64,000 bases of DNA from Polytrichum commune (lineage: Eukaryota; Streptophyta; Polytrichopsida; Polytrichales; Polytrichaceae), in the NCBI GenBank assembly GCA_950295325.1, contig OX485806.1, positions 50,525,169 through 50,589,168 of the forward strand, given 5' to 3'. Position 1 is the stretch's first letter; each line of letters begins with the position of its first letter. Of the stretch, positions 33,415 to 44,723 are shown in pieces. The position numbers were made by a program, and so were the translations under genes. The notes under the pieces were generated by a model. The model searched no databases, was not told the DNA's origin, and saw only the letters and a program-made list of their open reading frames with translations.

Positions 33415-34059
33415 GAGGCAACCTACAAACAACCTAGATTCTTTTCAATGGACGGTGGCCTTGTCATTATATGTACTGAGTCAGCAATACAATATTCATA
33501 TTGTTTTTTTTCAATAAAAAGGGTTTTGTCATTCTGTGAGGCCAAACCCACCACCCTTAAGCGTCCTAGTCCGGGTGATGGCTTTGAGAATCACATGTAT
33601 CTTCTACAATTTTGAACCATGTGCAAGGTAATTTTCATGTCCAAAGGAACACATATTGTTTCACTCATTGTACTTTATTAATGTTAGCCTCTTGGCTTGT
33701 GGTAGACTTGGTTTTCTCAAGAGTCCAACCCGCGGCTTTAGCCACACATGCCCTTAAGGACATTCCCCTCACTCTTTTAATCTCCACTTCCTTTTTCTTG
33801 CCATTGCAAGAATCCTCCACATTCTCCATTAATAATGCCAGTGAGTTATTTTGACCAAGAGGTGCAAGTGTTGAAAAACATTTTTCTCAATGGTTCAACA
33901 CACTCATACAACCCACACGTAGCACCCACTAGCCTAATGAATCTAACTACTTGGCCACCTCTAAAATGGCCTAAGGTGATTTATTTTCTTAAGTGCTAAC
34001 ACCCACTAATTGGGCTTAGCCTTGCTAACACTTAGACGGCCTAATTATGGTTTGTTACT
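33415..34059. other. 3' flank of transposase gene
   Basis: It holds an AATAAA polyadenylation-like word at about 33,513. No further gene is supported. Confidence 0.4.
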
Positions 34060-34352
34060 AATTAGCTCAGCTGCAGTCTCATCCCGCAATCTCATCCCGC
34101 AATCTCATCCCAGTCTCGGTGCTGTTAGCCAGGAGCTCAGCTGCAGTCTCATCCCGCAATCTCATCCCAGTCTCGGTGCTGTTAGCCAGGAGCTCAGCTG
34201 CAGTCTCACCCTACAGCCTCGGTGTTGTTAGCCCAGGAGCTCAGCTGCAGTCTCACCCTACAGCCTCGGTGCTATTAGCCCAGGAGCTCAGCTGCCGTCT
34301 CACCCCTGCTTCGGTGCTGTTAGCCCAGGAGCTCAGCTGCAGTCTCACCCTA
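34060..34352. repeat. Tandem repeat with CTCAGCTGCAGTCTCA
   Basis: Six copies of CTCAGCTGCAGTCTCA or one-base variants, at 34,064-34,332, alternate with TCGGTGCTGTTAGCC. The unit is about 45-70 bp, varying by internal duplication of CAATCTCATCCC. The open frames here are repeat artefacts. Confidence 0.8.
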
Positions 34353-35640
34353 CAGAGTTCCAATACCCGAATAGGCAACCAGCTACTAGCATGCACCTTA
34401 ATACGAACCCTCTCATCCACTAATACAATGTTTTCGAAGTTATCTTATTTTTTTCTTTTCTTTGCTCCTAAGTAATGAACTAATCTAACAAACTAATTTC
34501 ACTAACTCCTACCTAATCACCACGTGCAATCTTTAAACTCTAAGAGCTCATTCACTTGTGAGGCATTGAGAGAGAGAGAGTTTAACTCACTAACTTCACT
34601 AAAAACCAATCCCCCACACACGTGGCTCAAGCTCTTAAGAGCTTGCTCCCTTGAGAGCACTAGATGGAGAGAGTCGCAAATGAGAGAAAGAACACCTTAA
34701 GTAGCAGAGAGGGAGAGAGGGAGAGAGAGGTGAGGATAGGGTGGGAGGATTAGCACCTCCAATCACAATCCCCTAACCTTCACCTTCAAAGTAGGGACTA
34801 ATCCCCTTCCACCAAGCTTCCTTCTTCCTAAACTACCAAGGTGGATCCAAAAGTGGGCATTTAACCCGCGGAGCTCACCTTGCCTCACCTTACCCTTTAC
34901 TCACATAATCAAGGCATCCTCTTATTGAAATCAAACCTTGAAATAACTACACAACACATTCTAATGCCTAAACTTAAATCCAAACCACACTTCACTCTTT
35001 TTATGTTTTGTGAATAATCATAACACATCCAAGTCAAACTAAAATTGGTTTCGAAGAGTTAATCACCACATGTGGGCACCATTTTGGGCTCACACATTTA
35101 GACTATGTAGACTATGCACGACTACCGCATGTTACTAGCAGCTTAGGCAGAAAATAATTATTTACAAGACTGCCTAAATTTTCTGGAAATGCTTGATTAT
35201 ATTTTCCCAATAACAATTAAATTAAATTGAATTATGAAACTGCCTAAACTTACATAAATTCAAGTGTAACTTCAAATGTAAATTCTAGCCTGCCTGTAAA
35301 TTCAAGTGTAACTTCAAGTGTAACTTACATAAATTCAAGTACATATCATACATACAATAACCATTTGATACACGATAAAACTACAACACACAACAATAAG
35401 TATGATTAAGATTACTAATGCAAGTGATTAGAATAAAGTCAAACATATAAGAAGTCGTCATCCATTTTGAAAGTAACCCTAACCAATTAGAAAATTGGAT
35501 GAATGCCTAACTTATATTTAATTATAATTTAAAAGTACCCAACTTTGAGATATTATTTTTCAAATTGCCTAACCACTTTTTTCACTTTAATTAATTATTA
35601 GGCAAAAGAGTGCCTAAGCTACTGGTAACACATATCGTAA
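34353..35640. other. Right subterminal region of the giant element
   Basis: AT-rich with GA-rich runs (34,570-34,730), and a TTCAAGTGTAACTT direct repeat near 35,260-35,340. No gene is seen. Confidence 0.4.
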
Positions 35641-35938
35641 AACATACCCGTAAAAAAAAATTTAAGTCAACCAAAATTACTGGCAAGTGATAGCACGGTA
35701 ATAGGAAAAATAAAAAAGAATGTATCAATTTTTAAACCCCCTGGGTCCACGGTTATAGGTCCAAAAATTGGCCCAAAAAATAAATATTCACAAAATATTT
35801 TGTGAATATTCTAAAATGCTAAAATTTGAAAACTAAATTTAGCATAAATATTCTATATTTGGATTATGTTATCCATTTTCCACTCTCTGCTCTCCAATTC
35901 TCCGCTCTCCGCTCTCCGCTCGCATACAAGTCACGCTC
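35641..35938. repeat. Right terminal inverted repeat of the giant element
   Basis: Inverted partner of 8,546-8,715. It contains CACGGTAATAG (35,694-35,704), CCACGGTTATAGGT (35,747-35,760), a local AT hairpin (35,780-35,860), repeated CTCTCCGCTC and finally GCTCGCATA at 35,918-35,926. Confidence 0.75.
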
Positions 35939-35948
35939 TCAAAATGGT

Positions 35949-35983
35949 CAAGATTGTTAAGGGATTTAGCAATGATTGTGACA
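35949..35983 (+). repeat. 3' tip of the split LTR-A
   Basis: CAAGATTGTTAAGGGATTTA through to GATTGTGACA completes the LTR that breaks off at 8,545. Intact copies have the same word order at their ends. Confidence 0.8.
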
Positions 35984-35985
35984 TG

Positions 35986-35996
35986 TGGTATCAGAG
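35986..35996 (+). other. Primer-binding site, tRNA-iMet type
   Basis: TGGTATCAGAG begins two bases after the LTR end, as is standard for plant Ty3/Gypsy and Ty1/Copia elements primed by initiator tRNA-Met. Confidence 0.75.
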
Positions 35997-36039
35997 TATG
36001 GTTCCAATCTTTGAGCTTGCACTTGGAGGAAGAAATGGC

Positions 36040-37330
36040 TATCAAACGTACAAATTATGATGGTGAGTCCGGGGTTTTTAAAAGGTTGTGACGCTCAAAT
36101 TGGAACAAGCATCATGTACAAGTGGATTTTTGACCACATCATTTGTCCTAATAACAATGATGGAGATGATGGTGGATTAGGTGAAGAAAATGGAGGAGTC
36201 CTTTGAAAGGGCTCCCGCAAACCTTGAAAAATATTTAGGGGTCTAACCGAATGCACCTGAAGGCTTGAAAGGTGGTGATGTTGGATTGATATTCCGATTC
36301 AAAATGTTTGGTAGGTGGTGATGTTGGAATGAAAATGGTGCAAATGAGGCACCTAGAGTCTTTTAATGCTTATGTGTGCCATTTAACACAAATTTATTGA
36401 TACATTTAAGATGGACGAGTTTTTTTAAGAAATGCATCGTTTTAGATGGGTTCCAAAAGCGGGTGGAGGATGCATTGTTTAAATTTCAAACACTATTCGC
36501 AGACATGGCGGAGATCATTAAGATTGCGAGAGCATTGAAGTTGATGGTCCTAAACAAAATTTGGGTGGCGCCTCACCACAAAGTGGCTTTGGTCAAAATA
36601 GGACCTAAGGAAACGAACACAATTAGTTTGGCCCATCATACCAACACAAAGTCCAAGCCATAGGCACAACTTCCAACAAAGGTGGCTCCCAAGGAAGAAA
36701 ACCACCCAATGGTAGTATAAAAATAAATAATTTTGTTGTACTCAGCCAAATCATGTTTGTGCCACAGATGGAATGTAAAAAATTGGCTTTGGGGACCAAG
36801 CCAAATCATGTTTGTATCACAAACGGAATGTCAGAAGTTGGACGTGTGGTACCAAGCCAAATCATGTTTGTGCCGCAGTGGAAAATTAGAAGTTGGCTTT
36901 ATAGGTGCAAACCAAATCATATTTTTGCTGCAAATCGAATGTTAAAAATTGGCTTTCAGAACCAAACCAAATTATGTGCTTCTGCAGATCGAATGTTAGA
37001 ATGTGGCTTTGTGGCCAAGGCTAATATCCTTAAGCCAAGGCCAAGTTTTTTGTACCTCATGGCCCGAATTAGTGGGAGAAATGTCTCATGGGTTGACAAT
37101 CATGCAACACACTCCTTCATAAGCCCATAGCTCATAAAGGAGTTTGGGTTTGTCCATGCGTACACCAGACAAACCCATCAAGGTGCGGTTTGTAAAGAAT
37201 GAATTGTATGAGACAAAGGAGGTGGCAATGCATGTGGGATATTTGAGTTTTGTGAAGATTTCACACTATGTAAAATAGATGAGGTGTAGGTCATTTTGAA
37301 GTTTACATTCTTTGAAACTCACATGGTGGA
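36040..37330 (+). pseudogene. Gypsy gag-protease remnant
   Basis: It begins with ATGGCTATCAAACGT (36,038-36,052), shared with the gag start at 45,690. A piece near 36,440-36,540 reads VEDALFKFQTLFADMAEIIK. Near 37,050-37,130 the frame reads LMARISGRNVSWVDNHATHSF, like the retropepsin segment around D-S/T-G-A-T-H-N/S-F, but with the catalytic triad changed to DNH. Many stops and shifts are present. Confidence 0.65.
36737..36960 (+). repeat. About 57-bp tandem repeat inside the gag remnant
   Basis: About four copies of a unit containing CCAAATCATGTTTGTGCC, then GAATGT and AGAAGTTGGCTTT, lie just upstream of the protease segment, where gag zinc knuckles are normally found. Confidence 0.7.
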
Positions 37331-37458
37331 TGTAATCACTTTGAACACTAAGGCTCACAAGGCACATTGAACACTAGAGTTCAACCAAGATGGTCAGAAT
37401 TTGGCCAAAAAGCGTGAACATGTATTGGGGATGACCAAGTTGTTGGTGGAGTTTTCGA

Positions 37459-38148
37459 GACTCACCCTTAATTGGTAACCAATAATAAGATGTGGACTTC
37501 CATCCATAGAACTCTAATCTTAGGTTGATCATTGCATTGGGGGAGCAACATCTCAACAACTCAAACCATACTAAACAACTATCCCCTGACATTGGGCCAA
37601 TGACCATGGAGGCCTTGTCATTCAGCATTGGGTGGGTTTGGCATCCAATAACTCAACCATATAAGCATTTAGGACTTTTGGTTGGGCCCCTATCCTACCG
37701 TCAATAATTTTTTTGTCTTTTTACCTTGAGTTGGGGCCAAGTAGGCATTTTCCCTTAGCTGCCGGGGCTAGACACCCCCAACAGCTTCAAAACAACATAA
37801 CTTTCTTTTATGATACCTAATGCTCACATTTGACCATTTCATCGTCACTTCATCGTCATGATCGAGACATCGCCCCACTCAAATTGCAATATCTCCTAAC
37901 TCACACCTCCGAGTGAGGTGTCCTTCAACATTCTAGAATTGCACGCCATAAGTTATGCATAGGTGATGGCCATTCCCTCATGCCTTCAGTCTTTGTGGGT
38001 GGGAGGCATTCCCAAGGCTCGGGACCCTCACCTTCACTAGGATTACGTGTGTCCTTTAACCAACAACGCCACAAGTCCCGGGTGTCACTCCGGGGTCTCC
38101 CTTGCGCCCATGGTGTTTTGGGTACTCCTCATGGAGAGGTGCCCGACA
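37459..38148 (-). repeat. LTR-A, reverse orientation, 3' end missing
   Basis: Read on the minus strand it starts TGTCGGGCACCTCTCC at 38,148 and follows LTR-A to about the segment after ATGGAAGTCC. The last 150 bp or so are absent. It directly follows a purine tract and integrase remnants on the same strand, so it is probably the 3' LTR of that Gypsy copy. Confidence 0.75.
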
Positions 38149-38887
38149 CTCACTCCCACCAAACGGAGTCGATGCCCTCATTGACTATATTCGTAATCAA
38201 CACACATCTCAAGTTGCCATCTTCTATGGTGTGGCATTGTGTTTACCTTAGGGCGCAACCCCCATAATGCATCTTAAAATTTGGCTTAGTCCCAAAGGTG
38301 TCGTTCCTAGGTGGTCCGTTAGCAATTATGGATCTCTCCTCCAAAGATCTAACCTATACCAGATCCACCTACTTTGGGACTCATTTGGGTTGCCCCTCAA
38401 TTGGAGCCTCCCCCATTCGGCTCCACTAGCCTAACATGATACATCTAGGCCGGACCTCAACGCTTTTACAAAGTTGTCTCAGTTGCAACTCCAAGATGGT
38501 TTTCCATTGTTAAGCCACGCCTCGATCACAGGGGGGTGATGCCAAGTCTCGCTTGACGCGGTTCCCATTTTGCTCTTTTGAGACATGGGTTCATGATTCC
38601 CATGCGCCAACTCTTGTTAGCTTACGTGTAGCATTTTTATGAGCACGCGCCATCACCTTGTCCCCGCCCGGACAAGCCCATGGCTAAGAGGATTCTTAGT
38701 TTTATCCAAGGCCCTTTCAAGCCATGGTCCCCAATTACTCGGCTTACCCAACCTAGTTTGGCATGTCTATTCCCCCTCTTTCACTAACCATGCACAAGTA
38801 CAAGACTAGGACCTCATCTAATATTTTTTTTCGCACCACTTAAGTTGAATTTTATTGCCTTAGGAACTTATTCAACAAGTCCTCACC
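38149..38887 (-). other. Gypsy 3' internal region with polypurine tract
   Basis: It lies between the integrase remnant (continuing at 43,978) and the LTR at 38,148 on the minus strand. A purine-rich GGTGGGAGTGAG abuts the LTR start, as a polypurine tract should. The rest is decayed and not translated with confidence. Confidence 0.5.
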
Positions 38888-39614
38888 TGTCGCACACCTC
38901 TCCATGAGGAGTGCCCAAAACACCATGGGCACAAGGGGGACCCCAGAGTGACACCCGGGACTTGTGGCGCCGTTGGTGAGAGGGCCCAAGTGATCCTAGT
39001 GTGGGTGAGGGCCCCGGGCGTTGGGAACGCCTCCCACCCACGGAGACTAGGAGGCATGAGGGTAAAGCAAAAACCTTTGCGTAGCTCATGGCGTGGTGAT
39101 TCTAGAATGCTCAAGATCACCTCAAGCGGACTTGTGAGCTAGGAGTTATGGCCATTTGAGTGGGGCGCTGTCCCGGGACAGCGCCCTGGTACAGCAGTGC
39201 CTGGGAGTGATTCCCGGATTGCCAAGGTTCAAACAGGCATAACGTCCTCAAGACTTGCCCAAATGGGGAAAGTGAGGAGTCCATCGGCATCTACGTGAAG
39301 CGTAGATGAAGATGAAGTGGTTGGTTGTTATGATCAGACATCATGAAAGGAAGTTATGATGGTCTGAAGCTGCTGGGGCCTTCTAGGTCCAGCAGCTAAA
39401 GGAAAATGTCCACTTGGCCCCAACTCTTGGTAGAGAGACAAGAGGTTGGTTGACGGTGGGGTAGGGGCCCTGCGTAAAGTCCTAGAGGCTTATATGGGTG
39501 AGGTGGTGTGGCCTCACCCACCCGAGGCCGAACGGCACGGCCTTCATGGGCTTTGGCCCATTGTGAGGCCATAGTTGCCTAGTATGGTTTGGGTTGTTGT
39601 AGTGTTGCTCCGGT

Positions 39615-42600
39615 TGTGGGAACACGCGAACACCAACATATCCGGATTGGCATTTTTAAGTGCCTAATCCGGTTTTGTCCGGATGACCCTAGTATCGTCC
39701 AGGGATTCTGTGAAGTGTAGGAGGTTTAGAACCCTCCGTTCCTGCTTATCTCCTCTTCCTTAGCCAAATTTCCGGAAACCCTAATTTCTGGACTTTTGGT
39801 CTTTGGGACACTCTTCGCCTTCTTCCGGAGGGTGCCTTTCCGGATTGTACCCCTAGGTCCTAATTATAACGCTAACTCACCATCCTACGTCTACCCTCTA
39901 GAATAGGTGGTTCCTTCCGGCGAAGACGTCCTTTATAAGTTTAGAATCCGGAAACTCCCTCACAATCAAGCCGGATTGATCAGATCCGTCCTGGCAGGTC
40001 ACGCAGAGAGATCCGGATTATTTCTTAGAACCACAGGGACTAGAGGAGTCCGGATTCCAACCAGAGATCTGACTCGACAGGTTAAGTGGGTGACCCGTAC
40101 CACTTTTCGGATTGTCCCGTACTCCGGCGATGAGACCTCTTCGGAGGATCAGATTGGCGCAATTCCGGATCTCTTCCAAACCTATGCCCAACCTTTCCCT
40201 TCCGGCTATCTCACCGGGACGTTACCCAGACATCCGGAACACTGAGGATCTCTTCCCACTACACTTCGGAGGTGGCCTCCAACCCGGAACCCTAACTGAT
40301 CCGGTCCTTCCCTTCCTCCTTCCGACAGATCTATCCGACTACCTCTACCTTGGATTCTACTCAATCTGAGCTAACTGGGCGATCCGTACCACCTTTCGGA
40401 TTGGTCCGTCTAAGGGCGGTAGGACCTTTTCAGAAGATCAGATTGGCGTGAGTCCGGATCCCTTCCGGATCTCGCCCAATCCTCCCAACGGCTATCCCAC
40501 CTAGACGTTATTCAACCAATCCGGGTTAGTGAGGTTTCCCTCCCACTATACGCAGAGAGGATCTTCAAGGCAATAACCGGATCAGATCCGGGTCTCCTCT
40601 CCCATGTCCTATCCGGAACTCCTATTCCTCATACTCTTTCTCCTCCGCTAACGATCTCCGGATCATTCACGCAAACATCAATCAAGGAAAGTCAAGAAAT
40701 GAGAAACCAAGTCATTTATTAGAGTAGGAGCAATCGAAATACAACAATGGAGAAGGAACCCTTCCCCAACTCCTTATTCAGCCTTAAGTAAAGGCCCTAA
40801 AATCCCTAACCTGAGGGTGGCGGCCCAGGCGGCCGCCCCTAAGGAAAACCCTAATTGTATCCGTTCTCCCGGATTTCCCGGATCAAGATCCGGGTTTTCT
40901 GCTGACAAACTCAAGGGAGAATTCCATCCCTCCTCTTCAAAAACTCCTAAGTCCTTCCCTCCTACCTCTATTCTACCTAACTAATCTTCCATTCTAAGCT
41001 TAAGAAGAGCGGGGCTTCTTTGAAGCCGATCCCTCCTTCGAATGGCTCCCTAGTCCGTTGACGGCGAATGAGCCGCCTCCCGGAGACGCCTTCTGCAGCC
41101 GTGTGAGCATCCTCCTCATGTTTGGAGAAGGGGCAATCTCATCCTCTGAGTCCGCGGTTCTCTCAGTCCCTGGGGTTCTGGAAACGGTACTCCCCTTCCG
41201 AATGCTCCGGACCGGAGAAGGGTCGCTTCCGGTACGCTGTTCCGGATTCTGTCCTCCCGAGATCGAAGCAGTTCGCGGATCCCTGTTGGAGGCCACTCTT
41301 GACGGTGGCGGACGGAATGGACTAACCATTTGGCAGTCCGGAGGAGAAGACGGGGAGGCTTGAGTCATAGGGGTCTTCCCCCTGCTCGGAGTTGCCTCCC
41401 TATCCGAAGTTTGGTGCCGAATTGGCGTCCTAGCCCTATCCGGAGTCCGGGACTGATCCGAGGTCCGCGGAACAGGGGATTGGCCTCGTCCAGATCGGAT
41501 GGACCCGGTGCTCTTCCTCCTCACTTGTGGAGAGCGGACCTTGTCCGGAGCCCCTCCGGAACTACCAGGCCGAGAGTCGCCTCCCTGATGGCTGGGTCCT
41601 GCAGACGTCGGCGGATTCTGAACTAGGGCCACTTCACCAACTACCTCGTAGAGGGTTCCGATTGGTGACCTAGGCGGACCCGGATACAGTACCCGCCGGG
41701 GCATTCCGCTCGGCGGAACCACTTTCTGGATTTCCGCCAGGAGATCCTTCATCGTCCATGAATATTTCACGAGGATGGGGAGGGTCTGCCTGGCGGAAGC
41801 GGGTTCTCCGGACTCCATCATCCGGTCGTAGAGATGCGCTTTATTGACGATCTCTGCCGGATGCCCCACCAACTCCCGGATCCGACTGAAGACCACTGCC
41901 TGCTCCACGTGGTACTTCCGGATCTCCTCGCTCTTCTGACTCAGTTCCTGAGTCATGGCTGCCACCTGCGCGGTGAGGTGAGCATTCTCCGTCTTGGCCT
42001 GCTCGAGTTCCTTCCGGTCCGCTCTTTTGGCCAACTCCCGGAGAATATTTTCGGGCCCGCAGTCGTCCAAGGCCTGGTTTGCTCCTCGGACGATGTGCTC
42101 CAACCGATAGTACTGGTTTTGAAGATCCTCCATCCCCTCCTAGACCCGTTTGAAGGGATTTTCCGGAAAGTCCCAAGCGGCGAGGTCCACATTCCGCCAA
42201 GTGGTCTCCCGGCTGGGTCCGGGTTCCGGATGATGATGAGGAAGAGGGGGGGAGAATGGCCTCGAGATGGTGGGCGGCGGGCTCCCGGGTGAGGAGGGAG
42301 GCGCTTCCGGAATGATTGGTTCGCTGGAAGTCTTCGTCTCGAGGTCTACGGCTTCTGGAAGGAGCTTGTAGGCGACCTCGTCCGCCGCTATCGTTAGCAG
42401 GTCCTCCTCCTCTGCCAAGATGCAGTCGAAATGCTGGTAGAGATGCAGAATGAAGGGAGAGAGGAAGGAGGGTTTCCGGCCAATATGGGGGATGGCCTGC
42501 CCTACTATTTCCTGGATAATTAACCCCCAATTCACCGGCCGGACTCCGGACATAGCACCAAACAGGGTGTTAGCCATGGTAAGGCTAATCCGCTTTGGTT

Positions 42601-43727
42601 TGTCCGGGTTAAGGATAGGCAGGAGGAACTCTAACACCCTTCGTTCCCTCATGTTCCGGCAGTTCCCGGGGTGGAAGCCGTCCTTCGGATCCGCGTCCCC
42701 TCTGAATTTCCCGGCGAACAAGCCGTCGCGGCGGCCGGCCCACCCCTCTGCAATCCCCCTAGGAAACCCGTAGACCCTATTCCAGGTGTCCGGAGTCTAG
42801 TGTTCCGGATCCCTCCTCTTTGTTCCTAGCCATTGATTTCCCCTCTCGAATTTGAACTCCCGGAGGGTATCTTCTGCTCGGAGGTTCTAGGGTTTGGAGA
42901 GCAATCCCGCGCAGCCCATCACCCGGAGATCTTCCGCGAGCTCCTGCAGCTCCTTATCCTCCCTCGGGATTGCAGGGATGAGGGCTTTGAGCGGAATCGG
43001 GACGGGTTCCCTCTGATCCTTTTCCCGTGCTTCCGGCATTTTCCTCTTCCTTCTAACTTTCCGGCTCGACTACGAAAACTTTCTCTTTCCCCTCCGGGTG
43101 CCCTCTGTTCCGGCTAATGGCTACAGAGTCCCGGCAAGCCAACTGCCGGTGGCTGGAAAGTGCGGAGTCCCAGCAATCCAATTGCTGGCGGCTCAAAATG
43201 ACGGCAAGCTTACCACTCGTTCTCTCAACAACCTGCCTTTTGTGATCAGAGAGAAAAAAAAGTGGGGAGGAGAAGGAAGGGACCCTTAAGTATCCATCCT
43301 TCCTCTTCCTTCCCCTGTTACCGTTTGGTTTAACGGAAAACGGTTGCCAACCGTTTTCTGGCGGTTGTTACCAACGGCATAATTAACAGTTTAACCAACG
43401 GCGTTCTTTCCCCCCCCCCCCTTATCATCATAAGTCCGTTGTAACTGTCTCTCCTCTTCCGGGCCATTAGTTGAACGTGGCATAACCGTTACTTGGTCCG
43501 GCCCAGCGGTCCAGACCATGATCAAACGGTCCCCCTAATCCAATTTACCGGACCGGTATTCATACCTTTTTTTTTTTCCTTTTCATCGTGTAAGACGGAT
43601 TTAAATCGCCCTAATTCCCAGTACCCTAAATTTTAACCTAAGAGACCCTATTGTCTTTACTAAGGTAAGCAAAAATACGGAAAATGGATCCGTATTTCCG
43701 TATTTCCGTCAAATTTGGACTCCCACA
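39615..43727 (-). mobile_element. 4.1-kb TGT...ACA element with one gene, copy 2
   Basis: It has the same ends as 10,637-14,779 (TGTGGGAACACG at the left, GGACTCCCACA at the right) and is colinear along its 4,113 bp. Flanks are CCGGT and CCGGC. The undisturbed LTR has CTCCGGCAACG at this place, so the duplication was CCGGC with one later C-to-T change. It is inserted into a solo LTR-A. Confidence 0.85.
41000..43039 (-). pseudogene. Gag-like gene, copy 2, three nonsense mutations
   Basis: Homologous along its full length to 12,024-14,096. The ATG at 43,039 is in frame with everything downstream, and no frameshift is seen. Stops occur at 42,887-42,889 (Trp in copy 1), 42,797-42,799 (Trp) and 42,140-42,142 (Gln). 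Domains are as in copy 1, with the coiled coil kept and the C-terminal tail about ten residues shorter. Confidence 0.8.
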
Positions 43728-43977
43728 CCGGCAATGCGATGATCAACATAGGATTGGACTTCCATGGATGGAAGTCCACATCGAAGAATTGGGTTACCGA
43801 TTAAGGGGTGAGTCTCGAAAGCAAAGTAGGAGGGTTGGTTCCCTCCTATGAACTATATGGTCCGGGGTAGGAGGAGCTAACCATTAGCATGGCGGTATGA
43901 GAAGGGTTAGGACTCGTAACCTTTGCTAGAAATGGAAATTGGCAAGATTTTTAAGGGGATTAGCAGGGGTTGCGACA

Positions 43978-44723
43978 TCACCATCTTGGTAGAACTTTTG
44001 TGTTTAATGCGGCCCCTTGAGAGCTAGGTTACTAGGTTGGAACGCATTCATAAGCCACCACAAAAAGCAATTCTTTGGTCGCTGAATGCGTGACTACATT
44101 TTAATTAAACTTCGTTCGACCCACATAGTCCGCCCAATCTCTTTGGTCTGCACCCACCAAGTTCCTCAAGTATTGCTTCAAGACTCCACTTACACGTTCT
44201 ATTTTTCCATCCATTTGGGAATGGAAGGCCATGCTAAACCTTAGTTTCATTACGACCTCCTTAGAGAAGTGCTTCTAAAATGCACTTGTGAACTTTGGAT
44301 CTTCATTTGATACAATCAATCTTGGCAACCCATGATGCTTCAACCATCCTTTGAGAAAATGCTATGAGGTCTCCAATGCGGTTGTGGTTCCCACAATCAG
44401 CACTATGTGTGCCAACTTGGCAAACCGCTCTATCATCAACAAGTAGGCATCATACCCTTGTGACTCCGGCAAACTTGTGATCAAGTCCATGCATATACTA
44501 TGCTTTGGCGCCGGCGGGATAGGCAATGGTTCAAGAGGCCGACTTCCTTTTTGTAAGATATTTGGTTCAGTTGGCACTATATATAAGTCTTCACAAAATG
44601 GGCTATATCCTCCTTTATGCACGGCCAATGGTACCTCTTTGAGTTTTCCCCCTCTATAGCCAACAATTGGACTATAATATATTGCCTTGAAAACCAATAA
44701 CCTCAACTTGCCTTGTGGCACAT
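43978..44723 (-). pseudogene. Ty3/Gypsy integrase remnant
   Basis: Minus-strand translation gives RPLEPLPIPPAPKHSICMDL, then SLPESQGYDAYLLMIERFAK, HHGLPRLIVSNEDPKFTSAF, then FSMAFHSQMDGKIERV and LKQYLRNLVGADQRDWADY. These are the characteristic integrase core steps (D, D and E positions; the usual HPQTDGQTER is changed to HSQMDGKIER). Several stops are present. It is truncated at 44,723 by an LTR and interrupted at 43,977 by the solo LTR. Confidence 0.85.

Larger units (their letters stand above)
8546..35938. mobile_element. Giant Mutator-like element (27.4 kb) with transposase and methyltransferase-like gene
   Basis: The segment splits an LTR-A copy and is flanked by the direct repeat TCAAAATGGT (8,536-8,545 and 35,939-35,948). 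A 9-10 bp target duplication is typical of Mutator-like elements. The ends are inverted: TATGCGAGC followed by GAGAGCGGAGAG-like sequence starts 12 bp in from each end, with one mismatch in 22. Further inside, ACCTATAACCGTGG (8,620-8,633) pairs with 35,747-35,760, and CTATTACCGTG (8,688-8,698) pairs with 35,694-35,704. It contains a MULE transposase gene with a SWIM finger. It also contains a methyltransferase-like gene on the other strand, long tandem arrays, and three younger nested insertions (10,637-14,779; 24,093-24,630; 25,041-28,008). Without those it would be near 19.7 kb. Both genes carry stops or frameshifts, so this copy is not autonomous. Confidence 0.75.
38888..43977 (+). mobile_element. 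Solo LTR-A (TSD TCACC) split by the 4.1-kb element
   Basis: The LTR is in two parts, 38,888-39,614 and 43,728-43,977, together 972 bp once the duplicated CCGGC is removed. It starts TGTCGCACACC, ends GTTGCGACA, and is flanked by TCACC at 38,883-38,887 and 43,978-43,982. It inserted in the minus-strand Gypsy integrase region. Confidence 0.9.

Noticed and set aside
8546-35938. Giant segment as a chance assembly of unrelated repeats
   Set aside because: The 10-bp duplication, the paired ends at equal offset and the exact completion of the split LTR are unlikely together by chance, though copies elsewhere are needed for proof.
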